This document shows positions 1 to 8,919 of a stretch of DNA of 64,000 nucleotides, in pieces. A program made the translations under genes and the position numbers. The notes below the pieces were generated by a model that saw nothing but the letters and a program-made list of their open reading frames with translations, was not told the origin of the DNA and did no database searches. The stretch is from Rhizobium sp. CFBP 8762 (GTDB lineage: Bacteria > Pseudomonadota > Alphaproteobacteria > Rhizobiales > Rhizobiaceae), in NCBI RefSeq assembly GCF_014841565.1, contig NZ_JACYUD010000007.1, positions 62,001-126,000 on the forward strand, given 5' to 3'. Within the stretch, counting starts at the first letter, position 1. The number at the start of each line of letters is the position of its first letter.

Positions 1-1107
1 GAAGTCTCCGAACCGCATGGCAATCCTGTGCTCATCCATGGCCTTGCAGAGTTCACCGGCCTCGCGCTGGTCGAACCGGAAGGCGATGGTGGGCACGCGT
101 GCGCTGTTGCGGTTGGTGCTTTGCCCGACAATCTGGCAATCATTTCTGGAGCGCAGATAGGTCAGCAGCCGGTCCGTCAGCCGGTTTTCCTGCTCGGTGA
201 TCGCGGCAAAGGCAGCCTCGATTTTTTGGCGAACCGAACCGGTTTCACCCGCCTGCTCGCCAAGCGTGGCAAGGTAATCGACAATTCCGCACGTGGAATA
301 GGCAAGCTCGTAGTTTGGATTGCCCGGCTCCAGCTTGCCGGGAACTTTGTCTTTGCCGTAAAAGTAGTGGTAGAGCGTATCCTGTTCCAGCAGCAGATCG
401 TATTTGCCATACATCAGCGCGTAATGGGGGCCGTAGGTCTTATAGAGGCTGAACACGTAGTAATCTGCATCGAGCGCCTGCACATCCACCGCCCGGTGCG
501 GTGCGAACGCCACGGCATCCACACAGAGTTTCGCGCCACGGGCGTGGACAAAGTCAGCGATGTCGCGAACGGGATTGATGGAGCCCAAGATATTGGACGC
601 ATGGGTAACGCAGACGAGCTTCGTCCGCTCGCTCATCAGCGGCGCCAGATCGGCAATATCGAGCGTCAGCGTTTCCCGGTTCAAAGGCCAGATTTTCAGA
701 ACGATACCAGCCGCCTGCAAGCGATCCCACGGGCCGATATTCGACTCGTGATCGCTGATGGTGATGATAATCTCATCTCCCGCCGTCAACTGGCTCTGCA
801 TGGCGCGGGCCAGATTTTGTAGCAGCGCCGTGGTGGAACTGCCGAAGACAATCTCCTCCGGGCGGGAGGCGTTGACGAGGTGCATGGCAGCCGTGCGGGC
901 TTCATACAGAGCGGCCGCGGCGGCCTGCGAGACCGCATAGCTGCCGCCAATCTGCACGTTCTTTTCAATCAAAAACGTATTGATGCGCTCCAGGGCGCTG
1001 GACAGAATTTGTGACCCGCCGGCATTGTCGAAAAAGGTCCAGCCGCGTTTGAGACCGGGAAACTGGCTGCGCACATAATCGAGATCCAGCGGCAAAGGGG
1101 TATGCAT
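1..1107 (-). CDS. Class V aminotransferase-fold PLP enzyme, cysteine desulfurase-like (VC1184 subfamily), 3' end cut by window
   Basis: Read on the minus strand from ATG at 1107 (GGAGG 8 bases upstream) and open to the window edge, giving 369 residues without the C-terminus. The N-terminus (FPGLKRGWTFFDNAGGSQ), the EEIVFGSSTTALLQNLARAM block, DHESNIGPWDRL and SLYKTYGPHYALMYG are typical of the VC1184-type branch of cysteine desulfurase-like proteins. The Lys of SLYKTYGPH is the expected PLP Schiff-base residue. The exact reaction of this subfamily is not known to me. It is the last visible gene of an operon with a polar amino acid importer (26 bases after the ATPase gene), so it may act on an imported sulfur amino acid or a relative. 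That substrate is inference; the fold assignment is firm. Confidence 0.85.
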   Translation of the reverse strand, partial: MHTPLPLDLDYVRSQFPGLKRGWTFFDNAGGSQILSSALERINTFLIEKNVQIGGSYAVSQAAAAALYEARTAAMHLVNASRPEEIVFGSSTTALLQNLARAMQSQLTAGDEIIITISDHESNIGPWDRLQAAGIVLKIWPLNRETLTLDIADLAPLMSERTKLVCVTHASNILGSINPVRDIADFVHARGAKLCVDAVAFAPHRAVDVQALDADYYVFSLYKTYGPHYALMYGKYDLLLEQDTLYHYFYGKDKVPGKLEPGNPNYELAYSTCGIVDYLATLGEQAGETGSVRQKIEAAFAAITEQENRLTDRLLTYLRSRNDCQIVGQSTNRNSARVPTIAFRFDQREAGELCKAMDEHRIAMRFGDF

Positions 1108-1133
1108 GCGTCTTTCCTCCAAGGCAATGATAA

Positions 1134-1883
1134 TCAGTGGTTGAGAACGGCGCGCAGAAACCCGCGTGTCCGCTCCTCTTTCGGTGTGTCGAAAATGTCT
1201 GTAGGCGTGCCGGTTTCCACCAGCCGTCCGCCATCCATGAAGATGACGCGATCGGCGACCTGTCGGGCAAAACCCATTTCGTGGGTAACGATCACCATGG
1301 TGACGCCGGTGCCGGCAAGCTTTCGCATCACATCCAGCACTTCGCCCACCATTTCCGGGTCGAGGGCGGATGTCGGCTCATCAAACAACAGCACACGCGG
1401 CTCCATGGCCAGTGCGCGCGCGATTGCCACGCGCTGCTGCTGGCCACCGGATAGCTGGCCGGGATACTTGTCCGCCTGTTCGGAAATGCCGACCCGGGCC
1501 AGCAGTTCGCGCGCCTTACGCTCGGCGTCGGCCTCCGGGGTCTTGCGCACCCGCATGGGCGCCAACATCACATTCCTAAGCACTGTCATGTGTGGAAACA
1601 AATTAAAAGACTGGAACACCATGCCGACTTCGGCGCGCACCTTTGCAAGGGCGGGGCCGGGTTCCACCGCGATGCCATCCACGATAATCCTGCTCTGCGG
1701 CTCGAATGCCTCCAGATGATTGATGCAGCGGATCAGCGTTGACTTGCCCGAGCCGGACGGGCCGATGACGCAGACCACCTCCCCTTCCGCGATATCCAGA
1801 TCGATACCGTGCAGAACGGTAAAAGTACCATAAGCCTTGGTGAGGTTACGGATGGAAATAAACGGCGTTTGCGGTGTCAGCAT
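1134..1883 (-). CDS. Polar amino acid ABC importer, ATP-binding protein (GlnQ/HisP family)
   Basis: Cytoplasmic ATPase of 249 residues. Walker [10 protein letters not shown] is at 41-49, the signature LSGGQQQR begins at 144, Walker B LLFDEP is at 165-170, and a switch His follows (VTHEM). The start is the ATG whose A is also the last base of the permease stop (TGATG), indicating translational coupling; the longer reading frame upstream is only the permease gene in another frame. The PAAT-type sequence ([16 protein letters not shown]) fits polar amino acid uptake. The substrate cannot be read from the ATPase; the neighbouring desulfurase-like enzyme hints at a sulfur-containing amino acid. Confidence 0.95.
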   Translation of the reverse strand: MLTPQTPFISIRNLTKAYGTFTVLHGIDLDIAEGEVVCVIGPSGSGKSTLIRCINHLEAFEPQSRIIVDGIAVEPGPALAKVRAEVGMVFQSFNLFPHMTVLRNVMLAPMRVRKTPEADAERKARELLARVGISEQADKYPGQLSGGQQQRVAIARALAMEPRVLLFDEPTSALDPEMVGEVLDVMRKLAGTGVTMVIVTHEMGFARQVADRVIFMDGGRLVETGTPTDIFDTPKEERTRGFLRAVLNH

Positions 1884-2554
1884 CAGCGTTTCCCCCGGCC
1901 AAAATGCTTTTCCAGCCGCGCAACAACCGCAACCATCGGCCACAGCAACAGCACATAGATGATGGCGGCACCGATCAGCGGCGTGGGGTTGGCGGCCAGC
2001 GCCTGCGCCTGCGTGGCCTGCTTCAACAGGTCCGGCATGGCAACGACGGATGCCAGCGCCGTGTCCTTCATCACATTGATGCAGTTGTTGGTCAGCGGCG
2101 GAATGACGATGCGCACGGCCTGCGGCAGAATAACGTCCACCATCGTATACCGGTTGGACAGGCCAAGCGCTTCGGACGCCTCGAACTGGCCGTGCGGTAT
2201 CGCCTCGATGCCGGCACGAAAAATTTCGGCCGTATAGGCGGCAGACACCAGTGACAGCGCTGTCACCGCCGAGAAAAAGGCCGAGAGCCGTATGCCGACA
2301 AATGGCAGCGCGTAATACACAACGATCAGCAGCACCAGAAGGGGTATCGACCGGAAGATATCGATGTAAACGCGGATCACGCCTTTGACAAAGGCCGGTG
2401 CGTAGAGCCGGGCCACGGCCAGAAACAGCCCACCGGCCAGCCCGATCAGAATGCTGGTGATGCCGATCTGCAGGGTGACAACCAACCCCCACAGAAGCTG
2501 TGGCATGCTACCAAGCAGCACCGGCACATTGAAGAATGTATTGATGAGATTCAT
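1883..2554 (-). CDS. Polar amino acid ABC importer, permease (HisM/GlnP family)
   Basis: Inner-membrane permease of 223 residues starting [14 protein letters not shown]. It has several hydrophobic segments and the EAA-loop region [28 protein letters not shown] typical of PAAT permeases, which contacts the ATPase. Only one permease gene is present, so the transporter probably uses a homodimer. The start at 2554 was chosen because the sequence aligns from there with the usual family N-terminus; an upstream extension would give a non-hydrophobic, Cys/Arg-rich tail unlike the family. It overlaps the ATPase gene by one base and lies 113 bases after the binding-protein gene, with a hairpin in that gap. 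Confidence 0.93.
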   Translation of the reverse strand: MNLINTFFNVPVLLGSMPQLLWGLVVTLQIGITSILIGLAGGLFLAVARLYAPAFVKGVIRVYIDIFRSIPLLVLLIVVYYALPFVGIRLSAFFSAVTALSLVSAAYTAEIFRAGIEAIPHGQFEASEALGLSNRYTMVDVILPQAVRIVIPPLTNNCINVMKDTALASVVAMPDLLKQATQAQALAANPTPLIGAAIIYVLLLWPMVAVVARLEKHFGRGKR

Positions 2555-2578
2555 GCCGTCATGGCTCCCTTGGCAAAG

Positions 2579-2606
2579 GGATGAGCAGTGGAAAAATCGC
2601 TCATCC
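2579..2606 (-). terminator. Intercistronic hairpin between binding-protein and permease genes
   Basis: GGATGAGC (2579-2586) pairs perfectly with GCTCATCC (2599-2606) around a 12-base loop, just upstream of the permease start. There is no strong U-run, so it is more likely an mRNA-stability or partial-termination element favouring binding-protein expression than a full terminator. Role inferred. Confidence 0.5.
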
Positions 2607-2667
2607 GTCTGCGCATTGGCGGGCGCGGCCCGGTCTTGACAGGGGCCACGTTTACGCATCGCTGGTG

Positions 2668-3480
2668 TTACTTGGCCTTTGGCATATCCAGCACCGCAAC
2701 AGTGGAGGTCGTGTCTTCTGCCTTTGCGCCGAACCATTGCTCGTGCAGCTTGGCAATAAAGCCTTCGCCCTTCAGCGCGGTGATCACCGTATTGACCTCG
2801 GTGGCAAGCGGATCGTTCTTGTTAAACATGATCGAGTATTTTTCGCCGGTCGGAATACGCTCGACAACCTTCAGCTCCGGCTTGTCCTTGACGTAATACA
2901 GAAGCGCCGGAATATCCGAAATGTAGCCGTCAACGCGGCCAGCGACCAGATCAAGCATGGCCGGTTGAAGGCCCTCGAACCGGCGGATCTCGCCAAACTT
3001 GTACTCAGCGTTGTGCGCCTCCGCCCACATATCGCCGGTGGAGCCGGTATCGGCGCTCACCACCTTGCCAGACAGGTCTTTCAGTCCCGTAATGCCGGAG
3101 GCGGCGGTCACCGTTAGCGACTGGTCACTATCATAGTACGGCTGCGCAAAGGATACCGACTCCAAACGCTTTTCCGTAATGGTGATGGACGAAATCGCCA
3201 TGTTGATACGGCCCGACTGCACAGCCGGAAACAACCCGTTGAAAGGCGTATTGACGAACTCGACCGATTTGCCAAGACGCTTGGCAATCTCGTTGACGAG
3301 ATCAACTTCGAAGCCGGTCACCTTGCCGCTGGCGTCTTCAAACTCCCATGGTACGTTGCCAATATTAGCGCCGACGGTCAGGTCCGCCGCGTAAGCGCCG
3401 GTTGCGCCGATAATGGCGAGCAGGCCGGTGACAAAAGCTTTTTTCATCGTCAGTTTCGTATTGATCGCTGCGCGTTTCAT
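2668..3480 (-). CDS. Polar amino acid ABC importer, periplasmic substrate-binding protein
   Basis: Family-3 extracellular solute-binding protein, 270 residues. The N-terminus has a positively charged start and hydrophobic core ending GAYAADL, a signal peptide with cleavage probably after AYA. The mature part begins with a typical opening (LTVGANIGNVPWEFEDASGKVTG) and the conserved FDVDL-like FEVDLVNEIAKRLG. AGGGGA lies 6 bases before the ATG at 3480; an internal ATG (MKKAFVTG) would also leave an intact signal peptide. First gene of a minus-strand operon SBP-permease-ATPase-desulfurase-like enzyme, divergent from the FCD regulator whose operator lies just upstream. Ligand unknown; a cystine-like or other polar amino acid is plausible. 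Confidence 0.93.
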   Translation of the reverse strand: MKRAAINTKLTMKKAFVTGLLAIIGATGAYAADLTVGANIGNVPWEFEDASGKVTGFEVDLVNEIAKRLGKSVEFVNTPFNGLFPAVQSGRINMAISSITITEKRLESVSFAQPYYDSDQSLTVTAASGITGLKDLSGKVVSADTGSTGDMWAEAHNAEYKFGEIRRFEGLQPAMLDLVAGRVDGYISDIPALLYYVKDKPELKVVERIPTGEKYSIMFNKNDPLATEVNTVITALKGEGFIAKLHEQWFGAKAEDTTSTVAVLDMPKAK

Positions 3481-3525
3481 GACTGTTCCCCTTGTTTTTT
3501 GAACATGACTTGAAATAACTGGTCT

Positions 3526-3542
3526 AACTGGTCAGACCGGTT
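3526..3542. promoter_or_regulatory. Probable operator of the FCD/GntR regulator
   Basis: AACTGGTCAGACCGGTT is an inverted repeat of two 8-base half-sites around one base, with a single mismatch. Its core GGTC-N-GACC matches the usual FadR/FCD recognition form. A further direct copy of the half-site AACTGGTC lies at 3517-3524. The site sits between the divergent transporter operon and regulator gene, so it could control both. Binding is inferred. Confidence 0.65.
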
Positions 3543-3636
3543 GAGCCAGACAATCACGACGGACTGACCTTGGCAAGATGCCCCATGAATATTTATGGTT
3601 ATCGGGTTCGGTCCAGGCAGTTGGAGACATAGGCCT

Positions 3637-4335
3637 ATGCTAGAAAAAACACTGGTTCCGCAGTCCGTTGCGCGTGAGATCCAGCGCATGATACAGGCCG
3701 GAGCGCTGAAAACCGGTGAAAAAATCCCTTCGCAGCGCGAATTCTCCCAAAAACTCGGTGTTAGCCGCGCATCGCTGCGCGAAGCACTCTTAACACTGGA
3801 AACTTTGGGCCTGTTGAAAACTGAAGCCGGGCGCGGCACATTTGTGGCAGCGGGGTCCAATGGTGCCGCTGTCAACAGCGGGGCCATGGCGCCGTGGCGC
3901 TACTCCCAGACCTATTCCGTGTTTGATGTTTTCCAGACCCGCATTCTGTTGGAGGGCGAAATCGCGCGGCTGTCCGCCGGGCGTCTGACGCAGTTGCAAC
4001 TCCAAAGGATGGAAGCTGCTACACAGACCATGGAGGACTGCTGGGCACGCCAGGATCTGTTGACCAATGTAGAGGCCGATCTGGAGTTTCACGCAACCAT
4101 TGTTTCGGCCTGCGCCAACTCCATGCTTCAGGGGCTGTACCAGACCGTCCGGGATCAGATCACCGAAACGCAACGCCAGCCGATCCCGATGACCGACCCC
4201 GAACGCATGCGCGATTCGATTGCGGAGCATCGTCGGATTATTGCGGCTCTGAAAGCCAGTAACGGCGCATTGGCGCGCACGGAAATGGAAACCCACATTC
4301 GCAACACAGCACGATGCGCCGGTCTGGCACCGTGA
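3637..4335 (+). CDS. FCD-domain GntR-family transcriptional regulator
   Basis: 232 residues read from the ATG of MLEKTLVPQSVAREIQ. A winged helix-turn-helix fills the first 70 residues (GEKIPSQREFSQKLGVSRASLREALLTLETLGLLKTEAGRGTFV, the GntR signature), followed by a helical FCD ligand-binding domain with the metal-binding-type LEFHATIV and EHRRIIAAL motifs. An earlier in-frame ATG at 3595 lacks a ribosome site; GGAG at 3622 serves 3637. It is divergent from the amino acid importer operon with an operator between them, so it most likely represses that operon in response to the amino acid or a breakdown product. Target and effector are inferred. Confidence 0.92.
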   Translation: MLEKTLVPQSVAREIQRMIQAGALKTGEKIPSQREFSQKLGVSRASLREALLTLETLGLLKTEAGRGTFVAAGSNGAAVNSGAMAPWRYSQTYSVFDVFQTRILLEGEIARLSAGRLTQLQLQRMEAATQTMEDCWARQDLLTNVEADLEFHATIVSACANSMLQGLYQTVRDQITETQRQPIPMTDPERMRDSIAEHRRIIAALKASNGALARTEMETHIRNTARCAGLAP

Positions 4336-4497
4336 CAAATAATGACGTATTTTTCAAAAATTATTACCGCGCACCTATATAAAAGTTGACGCGCGCAAAA
4401 AATTATGGTCGATCTGTTGCGCCGAGAGGGAAACGGGAGGCCTTCCAGCTTGGCTTGCAAAGGCAATGGCCCGTCCGCGCGATCCCTGGAGGAACTT
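4336..4497. other. Leader region of the CUT2 operon
   Basis: 162 bases without a gene between the FCD regulator and the sugar-binding protein gene. The first half is AT-rich (ATTTTTCAAAAATTATTACC), consistent with a promoter for the plus-strand operon. I see no clear operator or structured RNA. Confidence 0.4.
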
Positions 4498-5382
4498 ATG
4501 ACATTCACATTGAAATCGCTTATCGCATCCGCTGCTTTTACCCTTGCGGCGACGCATGCATTTGCCGATGGCATTGGCGCGTCGCTTCTGACGCAGCAGC
4601 ACCCATTTTACATTGAACTAGCAGACGCCATGAAGGCGGAAGCCAAGGACAAGAACGTCGCGCTGGAAGTCGCTATCGCGAACCAGGACCTCAACAAGCA
4701 ACTGGCCGATGTTGAAGACTTCATCGTCAAGGGCGTTGACGTTATCGTCATTTCGCCGGTCGATAGCCAGGGCGTGCGCGCGGCTATTAACAAGGCGGAA
4801 AAGGCTGGCATCAAGGTCATTACGGTCGATGTGCCGGCTGCTGACGCAAAGGTTACGTCCCATATCGGCACCGACAACTACACCGGTGGCGTGCAGGCGG
4901 GCGAACTGATGGCCAAGCTGCTCGACAACAAGGGCAAGGTTGCCATTATTGATTACCCGACCGTTCAATCCGTGGTCAACCGCGTTGACTGCTTCAAGAA
5001 AGCCATTGGCGAGCACAAGGATATCGAAATCGTTGCCCAGCAGACCGGCATTACCCGCGCTGAAGCATTGGCAGCCGCACAGAACATGCTCCAAGCCAAC
5101 CCGGACATCACCGGCATCTTCGGCTTTGGCGACGATGCGGCACTGGCCGCCGCTGTTGCCGTGAAGGCAGCCGGACTTGACGGCCAGGTCAAGGTTATCG
5201 GTTTTGACGGCATGGAAGAAGCCCGCAAGGCTGTGGACAGCAATCCTGTTATGGCTGCCGTGATCCAGCAGTTCCCGGACCAGATGGGCAAGCAGGCTGT
5301 CGATACTGCCGTCAAGGTTATTGCCGGTGAAACGGTGCCTGAAGAACAGCCGATCGTACCGGGCGTTTATACCAAGAAGTAA
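4498..5382 (+). CDS. CUT2 sugar ABC importer, periplasmic binding protein (RbsB-like)
   Basis: 294 residues beginning MTFTLKSLIASAAFTLAATHAFADG, a clear signal peptide with cleavage near AFA. The mature protein has the periplasmic-binding-protein-like fold of ribose-type receptors: QQHPFYIELADAMKAEAK, QLADVEDFIVKGVDVIVISPVDSQGV, GTDNYTGGVQAGELM and IIGFDG-like KVIGFDGMEEARKAV. The start is set by TGGAGGAACTT directly before the ATG. First gene of an operon with ATPase, permease, PfkB kinase and PF08013 protein, all overlapping after the ATPase. The enzymes suggest a ketohexose or hexitol ligand such as tagatose. Ligand inferred; receptor class firm. Confidence 0.93.
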   Translation: MTFTLKSLIASAAFTLAATHAFADGIGASLLTQQHPFYIELADAMKAEAKDKNVALEVAIANQDLNKQLADVEDFIVKGVDVIVISPVDSQGVRAAINKAEKAGIKVITVDVPAADAKVTSHIGTDNYTGGVQAGELMAKLLDNKGKVAIIDYPTVQSVVNRVDCFKKAIGEHKDIEIVAQQTGITRAEALAAAQNMLQANPDITGIFGFGDDAALAAAVAVKAAGLDGQVKVIGFDGMEEARKAVDSNPVMAAVIQQFPDQMGKQAVDTAVKVIAGETVPEEQPIVPGVYTKK

Positions 5383-5432
5383 CCGACTCCCAAGGCAGCG
5401 TCTTTCCGATATTGGGGAAGACCGCCGCGAAG

Positions 5433-5465
5433 GCCCACTGTTTCGCCATCTCCGAAACAGTGGGC
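5433..5465 (+). terminator. Strong intercistronic hairpin after the CUT2 binding-protein gene
   Basis: A perfect 13-bp stem (GCCCACTGTTTCG with its complement) around the 7-base loop CCATCTC, in the 110-base gap before the ATPase gene. No U-run follows, so it probably stabilises the upstream message or gives partial termination, raising binding-protein output. Role inferred. Confidence 0.6.
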
Positions 5466-5492
5466 TAAAGCATTTCCAGCAAGGAACCGGGC

Positions 5493-7007
5493 ATGGATCC
5501 CTCCGTTCAAAACAGCGTTCTCACCATTCGCAATGTCACCAAGTCGTTTGGCCCGGTTATGGCGCTTCGCGACATGAACCTGACGGTGCGCCCGGGTCGC
5601 GTGCACACCCTGCTGGGTGAAAACGGCGCGGGAAAATCCACGCTGATGAAAATTCTGGCCGGTGTCTACCAGCCAACGTCCGGCACCGTTGAGCTGGAAG
5701 GCCAGCCCTATGCTCCCACCAGTCCGCAGGACGCGGCTGCACGGGGCCTTACCATCGTCTTTCAGGAACTGAGCCTGTGCAACAATCTCACCGTTGCAGA
5801 AAATATTCTGGCAACCCGCGAGCCCTCTTCCATGGGCTTTATCAACGACAAGGCGCTGGTGCGACAGGCCGCCGAAATCGTCCGCGACCTCGGCCTTCCC
5901 ATTGATGTTACGGAAAAGGTCGGCAACCTCTCGATCGCGCAGCGTCAGCTGGTAGAGATTGCCAAGGGTTTGAGCATCGATGCCAAGATCGTCATTCTGG
6001 ATGAGCCGACGTCATCGCTGAGTGACAACGAGGCCGATATCTTGTTTGCCATCATCGAGCGGCTGAAACAGCGCGGCGTTGCCGTTATCTACATCTCCCA
6101 CCGCATGGAAGAGATCATGCGCCTGTCCGATGACATTACCGTCATCCGCGATGGCGAATATATCACCACGCGGGAACGCGAGAGCGTGACCATTGACGCG
6201 TTGATCGCGCTCATGGTTGGCCGCCGCATGGATGAAATCTATCCGCCCCGCGATGTGGATGCGCCTGCCACCAGCATTGCGCCGGTGCTGTCGGTCGACA
6301 ATCTGACCCATTCGGAAGACTTCCGGAACATCTCCTTCGATGTGCGTCCGGGCGAAATTCTTGGCTTCTTCGGCCTGATCGGATCGGGCCGTTCGGAGGT
6401 CATGAACGCGCTGTTCGGCATGAAGCCCGCCACCGGCACCATTCGACTGGACGGCGAAACAGTGTCGATCACCTCGCCTGTCGATGCCATTGCCAAGCGG
6501 ATCGGCTTTGTGACCGAAAACCGCAAGGAAGAGGGACTTGTTCTCAGCCACAGCGTGGAATGGAATATCTCCATGGTGGCGTTGCAGTCCTACGCCAGCC
6601 GCCTTGGCTTCATGCGCGGCCGGGCCGAACGTGCCGCCGCCGTGGACGAGGTCAAGCGGTTGTCGATCAAAACCGGTTCGCTGGATACGGTGGCCGGGGC
6701 GCTCAGCGGCGGCAACCAGCAAAAGATCGTGCTGGCGAAATGGCTTTTAACCCACCCCAAGGTGCTGATCCTCGATGAGCCAACACGGGGCGTGGATGTG
6801 GGCGCAAAATTCGAAATCTACAAAATCATCCGTCAACTGGCAGCACAGGGAACGGCAATACTGCTGGTTTCATCTGAACTGCCGGAGGTTCTGGGCTTGA
6901 GCGACCGCGTGGTCGTCATGCATGAGGGGCGCTTGAGCGCCACGCTTGAAGGCGATGACCGCAACCCGGAAACCATAATGACCTTTGCAACAGGTTTTCA
7001 ATCATGA
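5493..7007 (+). CDS. CUT2 sugar ABC importer, tandem ATP-binding protein (RbsA-like)
   Basis: 504 residues with two ABC domains, as in ribose/xylose-type importers. The N-domain has Walker A GENGAGKST near residue 43, Walker B VILDEPTSSLS and HRMEEI. The C-domain has the usual degenerate Walker A (GLIGSGRSEVMNALFG), signature LSGGNQQK and LILDEPTRGVDVG. AAGGA precedes the ATG. It overlaps the permease gene by four bases (ATGA). Powers uptake of the sugar bound by the upstream receptor; transporter class firm, substrate not. Confidence 0.96.
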   Translation: MDPSVQNSVLTIRNVTKSFGPVMALRDMNLTVRPGRVHTLLGENGAGKSTLMKILAGVYQPTSGTVELEGQPYAPTSPQDAAARGLTIVFQELSLCNNLTVAENILATREPSSMGFINDKALVRQAAEIVRDLGLPIDVTEKVGNLSIAQRQLVEIAKGLSIDAKIVILDEPTSSLSDNEADILFAIIERLKQRGVAVIYISHRMEEIMRLSDDITVIRDGEYITTRERESVTIDALIALMVGRRMDEIYPPRDVDAPATSIAPVLSVDNLTHSEDFRNISFDVRPGEILGFFGLIGSGRSEVMNALFGMKPATGTIRLDGETVSITSPVDAIAKRIGFVTENRKEEGLVLSHSVEWNISMVALQSYASRLGFMRGRAERAAAVDEVKRLSIKTGSLDTVAGALSGGNQQKIVLAKWLLTHPKVLILDEPTRGVDVGAKFEIYKIIRQLAAQGTAILLVSSELPEVLGLSDRVVVMHEGRLSATLEGDDRNPETIMTFATGFQS

Positions 7008-7966
7008 GTGAGCAGACCGCATCCAACGCCGCCTTCATCAAGATCATGAAGCAATATGGCGGCATTTTCCTGTCCCTGATCATCCTCTGCGTCATCTTTT
7101 CGCTGACCAGCGGGCGCTTCCTGTCGGTAGCGAATTTCACCAACATCCTGCAGCAGGTGGCGGTCATCGCCATTGCCGCCTTCGGTATGACCTGGGTCAT
7201 TTTGCTGGGCGAGATCGATCTGTCCATCGGCTCCATCATCGCGGTGGCGGGGATGGTGGGCGCGCAATGCTTTGCCTTCGGCCTTGGTTTCGCACCAGCG
7301 CTGGCCATTACGGTACTCGCGGGCGCGCTGCTGGGCTTCGTCAACGGCGCGCTAACGGCCAAGCTGCTTTTGCCCTCCTTTATCGTGACGGTCGCGACCA
7401 TGGGTATTTATCGCGGGCTTGTCAGCCTGCCCACCAACGGCGCGCCTGCGATGATCGACAATGAGACCTGGACAGCCATCGGTTCGGACAGCTTCCTCGG
7501 CCTGCCGATCATCATCTGGATCGTAGTGGTTCTGTTTTTGATCAACCACATTCTGTTATCCAAGACCACTTTTGGCCGGCGCGCTTACCTGACAGGCGGC
7601 AACCGCGAAGCGGCTGTCTATTCGGGCATCAAGGTGGATCGGCTGAAGATTTCCATCTTCATGATTTCCGGCGTCATGGCCGCTATCAGCGGTGTTCTCC
7701 TGTCCTCGCGGTTGTTTTCGGCACAGACGAATGCAGGCATGAGCTATGAGCTGGACGCGATTGCGGCGGCCGTTCTGGGCGGCACCAGCCTTGCCGGTGG
7801 CGTTGGCACCATGGTCGGCACGCTTATCGGAGCGCTGATCATCGGCGTCATGAACAATGGCATGAACATGATGTCCGTCCCCTATTTCTACCAGTTGATC
7901 GTCAAAGGTCTGGTCATCCTGATCGCCGTCTGGCTGGATGTCCGCTCCAAACGGGCGAAAGCGTGA
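7004..7966 (+). CDS. CUT2 sugar ABC importer, permease (RbsC-like)
   Basis: 320-residue inner-membrane protein with about nine to ten hydrophobic segments. It carries RbsC-family motifs GMTWVILLGEIDLSIGSIIAVAGM, FIVTVATMGIYRG and AIAAAVLGGTSLAGGVGTMVGTLIGAL. One permease gene is normal for CUT2 systems. It begins inside the ATPase stop (ATGA) and its own stop overlaps the kinase start (GTGA), so translation of the three genes is coupled. Confidence 0.95.
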   Translation: MSEQTASNAAFIKIMKQYGGIFLSLIILCVIFSLTSGRFLSVANFTNILQQVAVIAIAAFGMTWVILLGEIDLSIGSIIAVAGMVGAQCFAFGLGFAPALAITVLAGALLGFVNGALTAKLLLPSFIVTVATMGIYRGLVSLPTNGAPAMIDNETWTAIGSDSFLGLPIIIWIVVVLFLINHILLSKTTFGRRAYLTGGNREAAVYSGIKVDRLKISIFMISGVMAAISGVLLSSRLFSAQTNAGMSYELDAIAAAVLGGTSLAGGVGTMVGTLIGALIIGVMNNGMNMMSVPYFYQLIVKGLVILIAVWLDVRSKRAKA

Positions 7967-8919
7967 AGACCATGGCCAAAGTTCTGACAATCGGCGAAAT
8001 TCTCGTTGAAATTATCGCAACCGAGCGCGGCAACGGTTTTCGCGCGCCCGTGCCGCTGATTGGGCCATTCCCCTCCGGTGCGCCTGCCATCTTCATCGAT
8101 CAGGTGGGAAAGCTGGGTCAGGCCTGTGCCATGATTTCGCGGGTCGGCGACGATGATTTCGGTCACGTCAACCTCGAGCGCCTGAAAGCCGACGGTGTGG
8201 ATATTTCCGGCATCGAGGTTGATCCGCAGGGGACCACCGGCAGCGCTTTCGTGCGCTACCGGGAAGACGGTAGCCGCGCCTTCGTCTTCAATATACGCCA
8301 CAGTGCCTGCGGAACGATCGCTCTGCGCGAAGCCACGCAGACGCTTCTCGATGAATGCACGCATATCCACGTCATGGGCTCGTCCCTATACGCGCCGAGC
8401 GTGGTGGACAGCATTCTGGCGGCCATTACCGCCATCAAGGCGAAAGGTGGCACGGTCTCTTTCGATCCGAATCTCCGTGCCGAAATTCTCGATAGCCCCG
8501 GCATGAGGGAAGCACTGAATACGGTTCTGGCAAAAACCGATGTGTTTCTGCCAAGCGGTGAAGAGCTTTTCCTGTTTGCCGACGCCAAGACGGAAGATGA
8601 GGCTGTTGCCAAGCTTCTGGCAACCGGCATCAAGGCCATTGTGCTGAAACGCGGTGCGGCCGGTGCCACCTATTTTGATGCCGACAACCGTATGTCTCAC
8701 CCCGGTTTCGCAGTGGATGAAGTGGACCCAACGGGTGCCGGAGACAGCTTTGGCGCCACCTTCGTTACATTCTGGTTGAACGGAGCGGCGCCGCTGGACG
8801 CGCTGCGCTTTGCCAATGCATCCGGCGCACGCGCCGTCATGATGTCCGGCCCGATGGAGGGCGCATCCACACGCGCCGAACTGGAGGCCTTTATCGCAGA
8901 AAAGGAAGCAACCGCATGA
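7963..8919 (+). CDS. PfkB-family ketohexose kinase, probable tagatose kinase
   Basis: 318-residue ribokinase-fold kinase (PF00294). Visible are the N-terminal sugar-binding strand (VLTIGEILVEIIA), GKLGQACAMISRVGDDDFG, and the C-terminal anion-hole motif DPTGAGDSFGATF with its catalytic Asp. GTG at 7963 overlaps the permease stop; the ATG at 7972 is an alternative start. It is followed without a gap by a PF08013 protein, and a PF00107 polyol dehydrogenase lies in the facing operon. In A. tumefaciens C58 the same three families convert D-altritol through D-tagatose and tagatose-6-phosphate to fructose-6-phosphate, the kinase making tagatose-6-phosphate. By that precedent this is probably a tagatose kinase; 2-keto-3-deoxygluconate or fructose kinase cannot be excluded. 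Confidence 0.8.
   Translation: MKTMAKVLTIGEILVEIIATERGNGFRAPVPLIGPFPSGAPAIFIDQVGKLGQACAMISRVGDDDFGHVNLERLKADGVDISGIEVDPQGTTGSAFVRYREDGSRAFVFNIRHSACGTIALREATQTLLDECTHIHVMGSSLYAPSVVDSILAAITAIKAKGGTVSFDPNLRAEILDSPGMREALNTVLAKTDVFLPSGEELFLFADAKTEDEAVAKLLATGIKAIVLKRGAAGATYFDADNRMSHPGFAVDEVDPTGAGDSFGATFVTFWLNGAAPLDALRFANASGARAVMMSGPMEGASTRAELEAFIAEKEATA

Noticed and set aside
28-822. A 264-residue open frame on the plus strand
   Set aside because: It is antisense to the class V aminotransferase-fold gene, which has a recognisable sequence, a ribosome site and codon use like its neighbours; the plus-strand product resembles no family.
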